From assembly GCF_900215505.1 (NCBI RefSeq), contig NZ_LT907844.1:1398501-1462500 (forward strand): a stretch of DNA of 64,000 bases. Reading direction: 5' to 3'. This DNA comes from Cohaesibacter sp. ES.047 (lineage in GTDB: Bacteria; Pseudomonadota; Alphaproteobacteria; Rhizobiales; Cohaesibacteraceae). Position 1 is the stretch's first letter. Every line of letters begins with the position of its first letter. The position numbers and the translations under genes are program-made. Positions 18,020 to 27,712 of the stretch are shown here, one piece after another. A model generated the notes under the pieces. The model searched no databases, was not told the origin of the DNA, and saw only the letters and a list, made by a program, of their open reading frames with translations.

Positions 18020-19990
18020 ATGTGTCAAGCAAATACCAAAACCGATGCTCAACATACCTCATTGCGGCGCAATGATTTGGATGCTCATGATCTGTGCCGG
18101 ACCTATGGAACTTCTGAGCCTCCCAAGCTCTTGCGCCGCATAGAGAAAGGGCCTCTGTCCTTTCTCTATTCGGACGCCGCAATCCGGCAGATCGAGTGGC
18201 ATGGCGTGGAGATCGTCCGAGCCATTGCCTGGCCAATCCGGGATACCAGCTGGGGCACCTATTCTCCGGAGATTGTCGACGTCAATCTCGTCGAGTCGGA
18301 CGACAAGGTCTCCGGCCAATTGATGCAGTCAATTGACGATGGTCGGCTCTTTAGCGAAATGTATTTCGAGGCGTCCGCAGATGGCGAGATGATCGCGCAG
18401 TTGACGCTGACCCCGGTCAGTGGCGACTTCACTACCAACCGGGCGGGCCTGACGATCCTGCATCCGATCAGTGACCTCGCTGGCGCGCCGGTGCGCCTCA
18501 CCCATCCAGATGGCTCTGAGGAACAGCTGAGCTTCCCGCAGGACATCTCGCCCAGTCAGCCCCTGATGGATATCGCTGGGCTCGCCTATGATGTGGGGTC
18601 AGTTGAAGTCGACATTGCTTTTGAAGGCGAGGTTTTCGAGATGGAAGACCAGCGCAACTGGTCCGACGCTTCTTTCAAGACCTATTGCGTCCCGCTCAAG
18701 CACCCCTTCACATATGCGCTTGACCACGCGATCACGCAAACCATACGGATCAAGATGAAAGGGAAGCCGAAACGGACCTCCGCGAATGCGGCCTCCGGGG
18801 CGGTATCAATCGAGAGAACCGCTCGCGCTACACCGGCAATCGGGATTGCACTGGAGGAAGGATGGGAAGCCGAGCCTTGCGCTCTTGAGGCGGTGCGCAA
18901 ATGCGGGGCCTCTCATATCCTGGTTCGCTACGCATCCCATTCCAGTGATGCCTATCTCGCTTATGTATCGGCGCTCGCAACAGACCTTGGTGCGGCCATC
19001 GATATCGAGAATATTCTTGACGCGGACGAGCTGGATGAAACTGCATTGCAGGCCGTTGCGGCAAAACTGGAGGCAAAGGGCATCGATCCGTCTCACGTCA
19101 TTGCCATACCGCGCGCCTATCTTTCCAGCCATCAGCCGAGCGGCCCATGGCCCTCTGGCCCGACCCCCAACGACATCCTGCCAATGGTTCGGGCAGCTTT
19201 CCCCAAAGCTGCCATCGGCGGAGGCATGCTAACCAACTTCACGGAAATGAACCGCTGTCGGCCAGATCCTAAGATCTGTGATTACGTCACCCATGGCAGC
19301 ACGGCCATTGTCCATGCCAGTGACGACATATCCGTCATCGAGACACTCGAAGCCCTGCCCCAGATTTTCCGCAGCGCAGAACGCATCGGAGATGGCAGTG
19401 CCTATCGGCTGGGGCTCGTCTCAATCGCCATGCGCTCGAACCCTTATGGCGAGTCAATTGCTGAGAACCCGGCCCAGATCCGCGAGACCATGGCCCGGGA
19501 AGATCCCCGCCATCGCGGGCTGTTTGGGGCTGCATGGGCCGTCGGCGCCCTCGCCGCCACGGCGCAGTCCGGCGTAAAGGCCCTGTGCCTTTCTGCCCCG
19601 GTCGGCCCATTCGGTATGGCCTATCAGCGGCAGCCGTATACGCAGTCCGGTTATGACGATGGCCTCGGCGCGGTCTATCCGATCTTTCATGTCATCCGCT
19701 TTGCAGCTGGTCTCAAGGATCAAGACCGTCTGCTTCTTTCAGGTCTGGGCGAAGGACTTGTTGGCTATGGAGCGGATTGCCGCAATGAGGACCACTTGAT
19801 GATCGCCAACCTTTCCAGCCGGTCTCGGAGTGTGGAGTTTGAGCATGCGGGCCAGTTCCGGATTCTTGACGCTAACAGCTTCGACGAGGCCGTGAGTGAT
19901 GCCGACTGGTTGCAACGATCCGAGGCGGAAAAAGGACACAAGATTGATCTGAAACCCTTCGCAATCGCTTTTGTGACAACGAATAAGTAG
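18020..19990 (+). CDS. D-apionate lactonase-like protein
   Basis: 656 residues. The N-terminal block (RRIEKGPLSFLYSDAAIRQI, WHGVEIVRAIAWPIRDTSWG) and the following beta-rich and barrel-like regions resemble ApnL, the D-apionate lactonase described for apiose catabolism. ApnL hydrolyses apionolactone to apionate. I recall the family by its WHGVEV.R...(V/I)RD..WGT signature, so the call is moderate. No apiose dehydrogenase or apionate-processing gene lies nearby, but a sugar ABC transporter and an SMP-30 lactonase follow on the same strand. Start is uncertain: ATG at 18020 or a longer frame from 17975. Confidence 0.6.
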   Translation: MCQANTKTDAQHTSLRRNDLDAHDLCRTYGTSEPPKLLRRIEKGPLSFLYSDAAIRQIEWHGVEIVRAIAWPIRDTSWGTYSPEIVDVNLVESDDKVSGQLMQSIDDGRLFSEMYFEASADGEMIAQLTLTPVSGDFTTNRAGLTILHPISDLAGAPVRLTHPDGSEEQLSFPQDISPSQPLMDIAGLAYDVGSVEVDIAFEGEVFEMEDQRNWSDASFKTYCVPLKHPFTYALDHAITQTIRIKMKGKPKRTSANAASGAVSIERTARATPAIGIALEEGWEAEPCALEAVRKCGASHILVRYASHSSDAYLAYVSALATDLGAAIDIENILDADELDETALQAVAAKLEAKGIDPSHVIAIPRAYLSSHQPSGPWPSGPTPNDILPMVRAAFPKAAIGGGMLTNFTEMNRCRPDPKICDYVTHGSTAIVHASDDISVIETLEALPQIFRSAERIGDGSAYRLGLVSIAMRSNPYGESIAENPAQIRETMAREDPRHRGLFGAAWAVGALAATAQSGVKALCLSAPVGPFGMAYQRQPYTQSGYDDGLGAVYPIFHVIRFAAGLKDQDRLLLSGLGEGLVGYGADCRNEDHLMIANLSSRSRSVEFEHAGQFRILDANSFDEAVSDADWLQRSEAEKGHKIDLKPFAIAFVTTNK

Positions 19991-20214
19991 AGACAGGACT
20001 TGCGGAGAGACACGAACCGAATAGAACCTGCGCCTCGCGTCAAGATCTTGCGGACTACCGCAATAGAAGCTGTGATGTTCCGCGCCAGATAAAGGACTTT
20101 GGGCCTGCCTGGTCCCGTGGGAAAGGACTAGATTGCCTTTAGAATGAGGATTTTCTCGCTTTTAGAGTGAAATCTCAGGTAAGAAACTTTGCGAAAAATT
20201 GGAGGATGTTTGCA

Positions 20215-21288
20215 ATGTTTAAATCTCTAACCAAGGGTGCAGCGCTTGTTGCACTTCTCGCGGCAGGCGCGCTTTCGCCAACCCTGTCCTTTGCTGCTGA
20301 CCAGAAGCCTGCGCCGACCGTCGCCCTCAGCAACGCCTTTCTTGGCAATGCCTGGCGCCGTTCGATGATAACCGCGTTTGAGGAAGCGGCGACACAGGCA
20401 GAGAAAGACGGATTGATCAAATCATTCCAGATTTCCAACGCACCCGGAGAGAACTCGGCAACCGAGCAGATCGCTCAGCTGAAGGCATTGCTTCTCGACC
20501 AGCCAGATATCCTGCTGGTGAACCCGGCTTCCCCGACCGCTCTCAACCCGACGCTACAGCAGGCCTGCAATCAGGGCACCGTCGTTGCGGTGTTTGACAG
20601 CTCGACCGACCTTGAATGTGCCTATGTGGTCACCAACAGTTTCAGTGACTGGGCCCGCCTGTCCACTCAGGCCATCATCGATGGCATCGGCGGCAAGGGC
20701 AACGTCGTGCTCGCCCGCGGAGTTCAGGGCTCGCCTCCCGAAATCGAGATGTATAAAGTCCAGTCCCAGATGTTCAAGGACAATCCTGACGTGAATGTCG
20801 TCGCGGAACTCTTCACCTTCTGCGACAGCGCCAAGGCACAGGAAGCGCTCCTTGGGACCATCGCCAGCCTTCCCGAAGTAGACGGTGTTGTCGGCTGTGG
20901 CGAAGGTCTCGGGACTATTCAGGCCTTTCAGACCGCAGGGCGCGAAGCCCCGGTCGTAGCCTTTGCACCAAGTGGCCGCGCGCTCAAGTTCTGGGGTGAA
21001 GGCAACGGAGCATCTGGATCAGTCGCTGTCATGTCCGATCCGGGCCAGGGCGTTGCAGCCCTCTTCACAGCCATCAACATCTATCATGGCCAGAAAGTGC
21101 CTCGCACCACCATCTTCCCACCCGTTGTCGTGAGTGACGAAGCGCGCGACGAATGGATCAAGGTGGTCGATGATGACGAGATCGCCGCCTGGCAGTGGAC
21201 CAAGGAACTGGTTGATGCCCAGTTGAAAGCCAACATTGAAGGCACGGTCAAAGACGCACCGCTGCCACCGGTTCCAGTCAGAAACTAA
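20215..21288 (+). CDS. sugar ABC transporter, periplasmic binding protein (ribose-type)
   Basis: 357 residues. A signal peptide covers ~1-24 (GAALVALLAAGALSPTLSFA, cut before DQK). The mature part has the type-I periplasmic binding fold: PTVALSNAFLGNAWRRSM, DILLVNPASPTALNP, VVAVFDSS and VVGCGEGLGTIQAF. Such proteins deliver mono-saccharides to RbsA/RbsC-type importers. The ATG at 20215 has GGAGG 9 bases upstream. It starts the transporter operon. Ligand is unknown; the flanking lactonases favour a sugar or aldonolactone. Confidence 0.88.
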   Translation: MFKSLTKGAALVALLAAGALSPTLSFAADQKPAPTVALSNAFLGNAWRRSMITAFEEAATQAEKDGLIKSFQISNAPGENSATEQIAQLKALLLDQPDILLVNPASPTALNPTLQQACNQGTVVAVFDSSTDLECAYVVTNSFSDWARLSTQAIIDGIGGKGNVVLARGVQGSPPEIEMYKVQSQMFKDNPDVNVVAELFTFCDSAKAQEALLGTIASLPEVDGVVGCGEGLGTIQAFQTAGREAPVVAFAPSGRALKFWGEGNGASGSVAVMSDPGQGVAALFTAINIYHGQKVPRTTIFPPVVVSDEARDEWIKVVDDDEIAAWQWTKELVDAQLKANIEGTVKDAPLPPVPVRN

Positions 21289-21310
21289 AAAGCCCCGCAG
21301 CACTGTAGAT

Positions 21311-21340
21311 GCGACTGGCGCCGATGCGTGTGCCAGTCGC
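21311..21340 (+). promoter_or_regulatory. intercistronic hairpin after the binding-protein gene
   Basis: GCGACTGGC (21311-21319) and GCCAGTCGC (21332-21340) form a perfect 9-bp stem with a 12-base loop and no T-run, between binding-protein and ATPase genes. Hairpins here commonly stabilise the upstream mRNA so that more binding protein than ATPase is made; that role is inferred. Confidence 0.6.
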
Positions 21341-21358
21341 ACTCACTCATTGATTGTG

Positions 21359-22840
21359 ATGAAGATGGTGAAGATGGCGAACAACACAAATGCCAAAAAA
21401 CTCTTGGTCCGGGTCGAGAATTTGATCAAGACCTATGGCCCCACCGTCGCCCTGTCGGGTGTCAACCTTATGATGCCCCCTGGAGAAGTCCTTGGCATCG
21501 TCGGACACAACGGAGCCGGTAAAAGTACTTTGATGCGCGCTCTTTGCGGGATTGAAAACCCCACGTCTGGCGTGGTCGAAATCAACGGTCAGGCAAAACG
21601 CAAAAAGAACGGTTTCCGCGGCGTTCGCATGTCGTTTCAGGAAGGCTCTCTGGCGCTCGAGTTGATGGTCAAGGAAAATATCTTGCTTTCAAGCGTGCAA
21701 TGGATGCCGAAATGGCGTTGGCACAAGCCAGCAGCTGACCTCGTGATGGAGCGCCTTGACGAAATTTTCCCCGATCACACCATTGCAGCGACCGACTTTG
21801 TCGATGATCTGCCCTTGGCGGACCGACAGATGGTCGAGATTTCGCGGGCAACCATTACGGATGATCTCAGCTTGCTCATCCTTGACGAGCCGACAGAATC
21901 TCTCAGCGGTTCCGCAGTGGACTATCTCTATGACTATGTGCGCAAGCTACGCTCAGAGGGCATGGGCATCATTCTGGTGTCGCATCGTCTCAGCGAAATT
22001 CTGTCGGTTTCTGACCGGGTCGCTGTCATGAAGGATGGCGCCATCGTGTCGGTCCATACCGCACGCGACGTTACCGAGCGCGATCTGTTCATGGCAATGG
22101 GTGGCGAGGTCACCAAAGTTCAGGAAGCATCGCGCACTCAGAGCCTTGATGATGACAGGCCCTTCTCGGTTCGCGTTCCGATGCAGGATGTCAATGGACG
22201 GCCAGCCGAGCTCTACGCCAAGAAAGGCGATGTGATCGGCCTTGCTGGAATCGTCGGGCAGGGACAACAGGACGTTCTGAGCCGACTTTGGCGGCGACGC
22301 AACGATGATGTGACCGTGAGCGCAAAGGGCATTGCCTATGTGCCGGGTGACCGGCAACGGTTTGGCATCTTCCCGCTCTGGGATGTGGCCGCCAACCTGA
22401 TCATCTCCGCTCAGTCGGGGCTGGCCAAAAATGGTGTTCGGCAGGTCGACAAGGAAAAGGCGCTCGTAACCAAATGGGTCGACATGTTGAAGATCCGCGG
22501 TGGTGCAAAAGCCCAGATTACCGGCCTGTCCGGCGGCAATCAGCAGAAGGTCATCGTCGCCCGAGCCTTTGCCTCCGAAGCTGACACAATCCTGCTCGAT
22601 GATCCCTTCCGGGGCGTCGATATCCATACCAAGTCTGAGCTCTACCAACTGATCCGCAGCGAAGCCGAGAGGGGCCGTACGATCATCTGGTTCTCAAGCG
22701 AAAATTCCGAGATGCAGCATTGTGATCGGGCCTACGTCTTGCGCGCCGGGCGAGTGGCGGGCGAGTTGCAGGGCACCGACATCACGGACGAGCATATTAT
22801 CGCGATGTCATTCGCAGAAGCTGAGGAGGCACGCGCATGA
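21359..22840 (+). CDS. sugar ABC transporter, tandem ATPase (RbsA-like)
   Basis: 493 residues with two ABC domains. First: Walker A GHNGAGKST, a degenerate signature (LPLADRQMVEISRA), Walker B LLILDEPTES. Second: no canonical Walker A (LAGIVGQGQQDVLSRLW) but a good signature LSGGNQQKVIVARA and Walker B TILLDDPFRGVDI. This asymmetry is typical of RbsA-type carbohydrate importers. Start is unsure: ATGs at 21359, 21365 and 21374 are all in frame and none has a strong ribosome site. The stop overlaps the permease start by 4 bp. Confidence 0.9.
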   Translation: MKMVKMANNTNAKKLLVRVENLIKTYGPTVALSGVNLMMPPGEVLGIVGHNGAGKSTLMRALCGIENPTSGVVEINGQAKRKKNGFRGVRMSFQEGSLALELMVKENILLSSVQWMPKWRWHKPAADLVMERLDEIFPDHTIAATDFVDDLPLADRQMVEISRATITDDLSLLILDEPTESLSGSAVDYLYDYVRKLRSEGMGIILVSHRLSEILSVSDRVAVMKDGAIVSVHTARDVTERDLFMAMGGEVTKVQEASRTQSLDDDRPFSVRVPMQDVNGRPAELYAKKGDVIGLAGIVGQGQQDVLSRLWRRRNDDVTVSAKGIAYVPGDRQRFGIFPLWDVAANLIISAQSGLAKNGVRQVDKEKALVTKWVDMLKIRGGAKAQITGLSGGNQQKVIVARAFASEADTILLDDPFRGVDIHTKSELYQLIRSEAERGRTIIWFSSENSEMQHCDRAYVLRAGRVAGELQGTDITDEHIIAMSFAEAEEARA

Positions 22841-23808
22841 CCGCAACACCTGTCACATCTCAACGGATGGTCCTGCCCAAGGGCTATCTGCGCCGGGTGC
22901 TGCCCGGCCTGCTCACCCTTTCAGCAATGTTCGCAATCCTGATTGTCTGCGGCATAATCCAGCCTCGCATCTGGTCGCAAGGAGGGTTGACGCTTATCCT
23001 TTCACCCATCGTGGCGCTTGCCATTGCCTCCATGTCTCAGATGGTTATGATGAGCATCGGTGACATTGATCTTTCGATTGGCTTTTTCGTCGGCATGGTC
23101 ACGGCCATCTCGGCGACCTTCCTGCGCGACACCCCGCTTCTGGGCGTGCTGGCGCTTGGAGGCAGCGTCCTTGCCTATACTTTGCTTGGAGCACTGGTCG
23201 AGCTGCGCTCCGTCCCGTCTCTGATAGCAACCCTTGGTGCCTCGTTCATCTGGCTCGGAGTGGGGCTGTTTATTCTACCCGTCCCCGGCGGCATGGCACC
23301 GGATTGGCTTTTTGCCTACGCAATGTGGTCTCCCCCGCTTGGCATCCCGACACCCCTGATCACGATGGTTGTCGCAACCGCCCTGACTTGGGTTGTGATG
23401 CAGAAGACCAGCCTCGGGGTCAGGTTCCGGGCGCTTGGCAGCAATCCTGTGGCGCTAGCACGGTCAAACGCAACCCTTCTTGGCACCCGCATGCTGGCCT
23501 ACACCACGGTTGGTGTTCTGGGGGTCATGGCCGGAGTGACACTGACTGCAGAAATTGGGGCCGGTGATGTGAACGCTGTGCCTGGCTACACGCTGACCAC
23601 GATTGCGGCCGTGATTCTGGGCGGAGGCATGTTCACCGGCGGCCGGGCGGTTGCCTGGGGGACGCTCTTTGGCGCGATCACCCTTGGACTCCTAACCGTT
23701 CTGCTCACGCTTTTGAAACTGTCATCCAACCTACAACCAGCGGTGCAAGCCTTTATCGTCATAGCGGTCCTCGCAGGGCGTCTCATTCTGGAGCGTAAAG
23801 TCAAATGA
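22837..23808 (+). CDS. sugar ABC transporter, permease 1 (RbsC-like)
   Basis: 323 residues, about eight to ten membrane helices, BPD_transp_2 family. Typical blocks are IGDIDLSIGFFVG, LRSVPSLIATLGASF, GVRFRALGSNPVALARSN and TTIAAVILGGGMFTGGRAV. It forms half of the inner-membrane channel with the next gene. Overlaps both neighbours by 4 bp, so translation is coupled. Confidence 0.9.
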   Translation: MTATPVTSQRMVLPKGYLRRVLPGLLTLSAMFAILIVCGIIQPRIWSQGGLTLILSPIVALAIASMSQMVMMSIGDIDLSIGFFVGMVTAISATFLRDTPLLGVLALGGSVLAYTLLGALVELRSVPSLIATLGASFIWLGVGLFILPVPGGMAPDWLFAYAMWSPPLGIPTPLITMVVATALTWVVMQKTSLGVRFRALGSNPVALARSNATLLGTRMLAYTTVGVLGVMAGVTLTAEIGAGDVNAVPGYTLTTIAAVILGGGMFTGGRAVAWGTLFGAITLGLLTVLLTLLKLSSNLQPAVQAFIVIAVLAGRLILERKVK

Positions 23809-24830
23809 AGAAACTCTCTGAAATGACCATACCGCCTTGGACATGGTCCTTTGTCGCCGCCTTTATCGTGCTGGTTCTTACCCTGTTGGTTTCAAGCGGC
23901 AGCGGGTTCCAGACCCTGACACTCGCCTTCACCATTGCCCCCTATCTGGTACTTGTGGCTCTCGGCCAGATGCTGGTGATGAGTTCGGGGCCAGGCAACA
24001 TCGACGTTTCGGTTGCCAAGGTCTTTTCCCTTGGCGGGCTGCTAGCGATCGCTGTCAGCGATGCGACGGGATCCTTCGTTCTTGGCCTTCTGGCCGCCAT
24101 GGCCGCGGGCCTCGTTATGGCGTCGATCAGCGTTCTTGCCATTCTGGTGATCCGTATTCCGCCCATCGTGGCGACGCTTGCTACTAGCCTCATTGCGTCA
24201 GCCATCTCTTTGACTCTGGCAAATGGCTTTCAGGGGTCAGCTGACCCTGCCCTCAAGGCCTTTCTTGGGTGGGCACCCATGGGAATTCCCGCCTTTGCCG
24301 TCTTGGTGCTAATCTTCACCCTGTTCATCTCCTTCGTTCTGCGATCCACCGCATGGGGCACACGCATGCTAGCTTTCGGGCAGGCAAGGCGTGCGGCAGC
24401 ATTCGCCGGAATCAGCACGACCAACATTCTTTTGGTGGTTTATCTCAGCTGCGGTATGCTTGCAGGACTTGCCGGAGCACTCCGCGCCTCTTTCTCGGCT
24501 CCAAACGTGGAACTCGGAAACGATTATCTGCTTGATTCCATCGCCGTCGTCGTGATCGGTGGCACGCTCATCACCGGCGGCCGGGCTGTGCCTGCCGGGG
24601 TCTGGGGCGGGGCGCTGTTCTTCATCCTGCTCGATGGCCTCCTCAATCTGATCGGCTGGAGTTTTGCCGGACAGAATGTTCTCAAGGGGTTCCTTGTGCT
24701 TGGGGTGCTGTTCCTTGCCGGCGGTGCTCCCATTCTGACTTCGCGGGCAAAGGCCGTAAAGCCACAGGGTGAACCAGAGGCAGAAGGCGGTAAAGCCGCA
24801 AAAGGAAAGCTCGAAGAGCAAACGCCGTGA
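23805..24830 (+). CDS. sugar ABC transporter, permease 2 (RbsC-like)
   Basis: 341 residues, hydrophobic, same family as the preceding permease: GPGNIDVSVAKVFSLGG, IRIPPIVATLATSLI, RMLAFGQARRAAAFAG and DSIAVVVIGGTLITGGRAV. The two permeases differ enough to form a heterodimer. The C-terminus ends in a charged Lys/Glu tail. Overlaps the lactonase gene by 4 bp (GTGA). Confidence 0.9.
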   Translation: MKKLSEMTIPPWTWSFVAAFIVLVLTLLVSSGSGFQTLTLAFTIAPYLVLVALGQMLVMSSGPGNIDVSVAKVFSLGGLLAIAVSDATGSFVLGLLAAMAAGLVMASISVLAILVIRIPPIVATLATSLIASAISLTLANGFQGSADPALKAFLGWAPMGIPAFAVLVLIFTLFISFVLRSTAWGTRMLAFGQARRAAAFAGISTTNILLVVYLSCGMLAGLAGALRASFSAPNVELGNDYLLDSIAVVVIGGTLITGGRAVPAGVWGGALFFILLDGLLNLIGWSFAGQNVLKGFLVLGVLFLAGGAPILTSRAKAVKPQGEPEAEGGKAAKGKLEEQTP

Positions 24831-25753
24831 TCGCGACCTTCAAAGACCGGGTGGTCGGGCTTGATGGTCTCATCGAGCCCAGCGCGGCCCTCGACCAGGT
24901 TGCCACAGGATCCATCTGGTCCGAGGGACCTCTCTGGATCCCGGCCCGTAGCCGCTTGCGCTGGAGTGATATTCCCGGTGACCGGATCCGCGAATATGAC
25001 CCGGCAACCGATAGCATTGCCGACTATGCCACCGGGGTTGAATTCACCAATGGCCGCACGCTCGATCTTGATGGCAGCGTCGTGCAATGCTCTCACGGGC
25101 GAAGGCGCATGGAGCGGGACCGGGACGGCATCGTTTCCAACATCGTCGACAGCTGGCGCAGTGTGCGTCTCAATTCTCCCAACGATGTGGTCATCGCGCC
25201 GGACGGCTCGATCTGGTTCACCGATCCTGCCTATGGCATCATCGAGGAACGGGAAGGCCATCCGGGAGAACGAGAATATGGTGATCATTATGTCTTTCGG
25301 TTCGATCAGAAAACTGGGAACCTTCTCCCCGTCGTCATCGACATTGAGGAACCCAACGGTCTTGCCTTTTCGCCCGATGGATCGCTCTTCTATGTCGCGG
25401 ATTCATCATCGGTGCGCAAACAGCCGGGTGTCGGCAACAGCCACATCTGTGTCTATGACGTCAAGGATGGGATCCGTTGCAAGAATGGGCGGCTTTTTGT
25501 CCATATCGAAGAAGGTTTTCCCGATGGTATCAAGGTGGACGTGCATGGCAACGTTTGGTCTTCAAGCGAGATAGGTGTGATCGTCTTTAATCCCTCTGGG
25601 CAAGAGATTGGCAGGATCAACGTGCCTGAACTGACGGGCAACTTGTGCTTTGGTGGCGAGGATGGACGGGATCTTTATATCGCTGCAAACACCGGTATCT
25701 ACCGGATCCAGACCCTTACAAACGACGCCTTCGCACATCGCCTGAAGTCCTGA
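24827..25753 (+). CDS. SMP-30/gluconolactonase/LRE family lactonase
   Basis: 308 residues of the six-bladed propeller family: EGPLWIPARSRLRWSDIPGD (metal-binding Glu in the first blade), FTNGRTLDLDG, RLNSPNDVVIAPDGSIWFTD (metal-binding Asn and Asp region), EEPNGLAFSPDG and FPDGIKVDVHGNVW (catalytic Asp region). Enzymes of this type open sugar lactones to aldonates with a divalent metal. Start is GTG at 24827, coupled to the permease stop. With the ApnL-like gene at the other end, this operon carries two potential lactonases around one importer. Confidence 0.85.
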   Translation: MIATFKDRVVGLDGLIEPSAALDQVATGSIWSEGPLWIPARSRLRWSDIPGDRIREYDPATDSIADYATGVEFTNGRTLDLDGSVVQCSHGRRRMERDRDGIVSNIVDSWRSVRLNSPNDVVIAPDGSIWFTDPAYGIIEEREGHPGEREYGDHYVFRFDQKTGNLLPVVIDIEEPNGLAFSPDGSLFYVADSSSVRKQPGVGNSHICVYDVKDGIRCKNGRLFVHIEEGFPDGIKVDVHGNVWSSSEIGVIVFNPSGQEIGRINVPELTGNLCFGGEDGRDLYIAANTGIYRIQTLTNDAFAHRLKS

Positions 25754-26161
25754 GCAGAGGGTTATTCCCGTCGCAGCAATTAACGAGACTATGATGGCGC
25801 GGCTTCTTCATAAAAAAAGGTAAGATTCGGATGTCTAGCGAGACCTAGCTGGGAGCCCCTCACCCTCGTCAGGGCGGGGAGTTTGCTGCGCTGAACATGA
25901 AAGACAGCCTTACCGGAGTTCCCGCGATCGCTATACCGCGCGGCTATCTGCCGAAAATCAGGCAAAGCCAGTAGCCAGTAGCCAGTAGCCAGTAGCCAGT
26001 AGCCAGTGTAAGGATACGCCCAAAAACTGTTGGATAGCAACTTTGGCGGGCTGAAACTCAGCGTTCGCAACTTCGGGAAATGACGGCTTTCCGCCAATTC
26101 TGTTGAAAACAATGTGTTGCAGCGCAAAACGGAGGGCGATTTTAGGAGGCTGAACTCTCCC
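25754..26161. other. intergenic stretch with short tandem repeat, no recognised gene
   Basis: About 408 bp between the lactonase and the broken IS1182. Apart from the AGCCAGT array nothing was recognised. The tract may include the old terminal repeat of the IS1182 element (a GGAGGG-containing stretch occurs near 26130 and, complementary, near 27570), but I could not define ends. Confidence 0.5.
25966..26007. repeat. six tandem copies of a 7-bp unit (AGCCAGT)
   Basis: Six perfect head-to-tail AGCCAGT units cover 25966-26007, just after GGCAA and before GTAAGG. Short arrays of this unit occur in noncoding DNA of various bacteria and arise by slippage or copying; function unknown. There are no spacers, so it is not a CRISPR. 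Confidence 0.95.
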
Positions 26162-27545
26162 TCATGCCGGTGTTGGGAGCAACTTTGCCATCTTGCGCAG
26201 GTTCTGTGCTGTGGCTGCCAGTGTGAACTCATCTTTTGCGCCATTTGGGCCTCGAAGACGCAGTCTATTCAGCCCCATGATCTTCTTCATGTGAGCGAAC
26301 AGTATCTCCACTTTGCGCCTTGCGCGTCTTGAGGCGATAAAGGCATCCGTATCTTCTAAATCTCGAGCGAAGTCTCGCGCTCCTTCATGGATCGATCTGG
26401 TGATGTGTCGGGTGGCAGTGTTTGGGCAGCATCTGGAACTTCAACGCGCAGTTTTGACAATCCGCTTTAGCAGCACGATATCGGATGTTTTCATCGTCCT
26501 TCGCCTTGGGCCGGATTGTCTGGAACTGTCGGCGACTGGGCAGAAAATCTTTGCCATCAGGGCAAATGTATCGGTCATTCTCGTAGTCGAATTTGAAGTC
26601 GGTCCTCGAGAATGTCTGGTCGAGCCGCAGCGTTCTGTCAAGAACCGGAACATGTGGTTCGATACCTTTTTCATGAACGAGCCACCCCAGCGTTTCGGCA
26701 TTGCCATAAGCGCCATCACCGACAAAGCGTTCTGGATATATACCAAACTTCTCTTCAACACGATCAACCATATCCAGTGCGGCATTGACTTCCGCCTGCC
26801 GGATCGGCGCTGTTGTTTCAACGTCAACAATCACGGCATTATCCAGGTCCACCAGATAGTTGGTAGAATAGGCGAAGATCGAATAGGCCTTCTTTGCCCC
26901 GGTAAAGCGTGCAGCTGGATCAACGGGCGATAGCACCTTTGGCTTCACGGGCGTTGCCGCGCCGAAAGCGGCATCATCAAGGGTCTCGAAGTATTCTTCT
27001 GTTGCCCGCGTGATCCGTTCTGGCGTCCAATCTGATGCCTCAACTTTGTTCAGCCGCTTTGCATCAGCTTGCACGATAGACGCATCAACACCCAAAGCCT
27101 CTCCACCGACAAGCCCCTCTGCAATGCAGCGGGTCAACACCAGTTCGAAGAGGCGGCGGAAAAGATCACTATCCCGGAAGAGGCCATGTCTGTACTTGGA
27201 AAATGTCGAATGGTCGGGAACAGGATCCGTCAGATCCAACCGACAAAACCAACGATAAGCCAAGTTGAGATGAACCTCGTCGCAAAGACGCCGCTCGGAG
27301 CGAATGCCCATAATGTAGCCGACCAACAACATCCGGATCATCAGCTCTGGATCAATCCAAGGGCGGCCCTGGCTGCTGTAATAGGGAGCGAGGAAAAATC
27401 TGATTTCACTCAGGTCGAGAAAGTGATCGACCTTCCTGAGCAAGTGATCAGCAGGAACGTGATCTTCAATCGAAAACTCATAAAAGAGTGCTGCCTGCGC
27501 AACTTGCCTTGGCCCCATCCACTGGCCGGCAGGCGACGTTTGCAT
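26162..27545 (-). pseudogene. IS1182-family transposase, frameshifted
   Basis: The N-terminal ~370 codons are intact (HVPADHLLRKVDHFLDLSEI, RPWIDPELMIRMLLVGYIMG, PVPDHSTFSKYRHGLF, VDASIVQADAKR, VGDGAYGNAETLGWLV). Near 26425-26440 the frame is lost and would stop at 26385. A neighbouring frame continues with the conserved C-terminus (RRKVEILFAHMKKIMGLNRL, PNGAKDEFTLAATAQNLRKM) to a stop at 26162. One small indel thus disables an otherwise full-length gene. A programmed frameshift is possible but no slippery run is present there. Confidence 0.8.
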
Positions 27546-27712
27546 CGCTGAGAGGCATTCGCAAATCCCTCCTTTTCTTAAAAGGACTGAATCAGGACCA
27601 AGCGATTACTTCAATAGCGACTTTTTCAACACCATTCGCCCTTCCTTCTCCTACGCTATGCATCGCTGAAATTGTCGTTTCCTCTCTGCGTGGCGCCTGG
27701 CAACAGAGGCCC

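Noticed and set aside
25966-26007. CRISPR-like array
   Set aside because: Units are only 7 bp and contiguous, with no spacers and no cas genes.
26425-26440. Programmed frameshift in the IS1182 transposase
   Set aside because: No slippery homopolymer is present at the break, unlike the IS630 element, so a disabling indel is the simpler reading.
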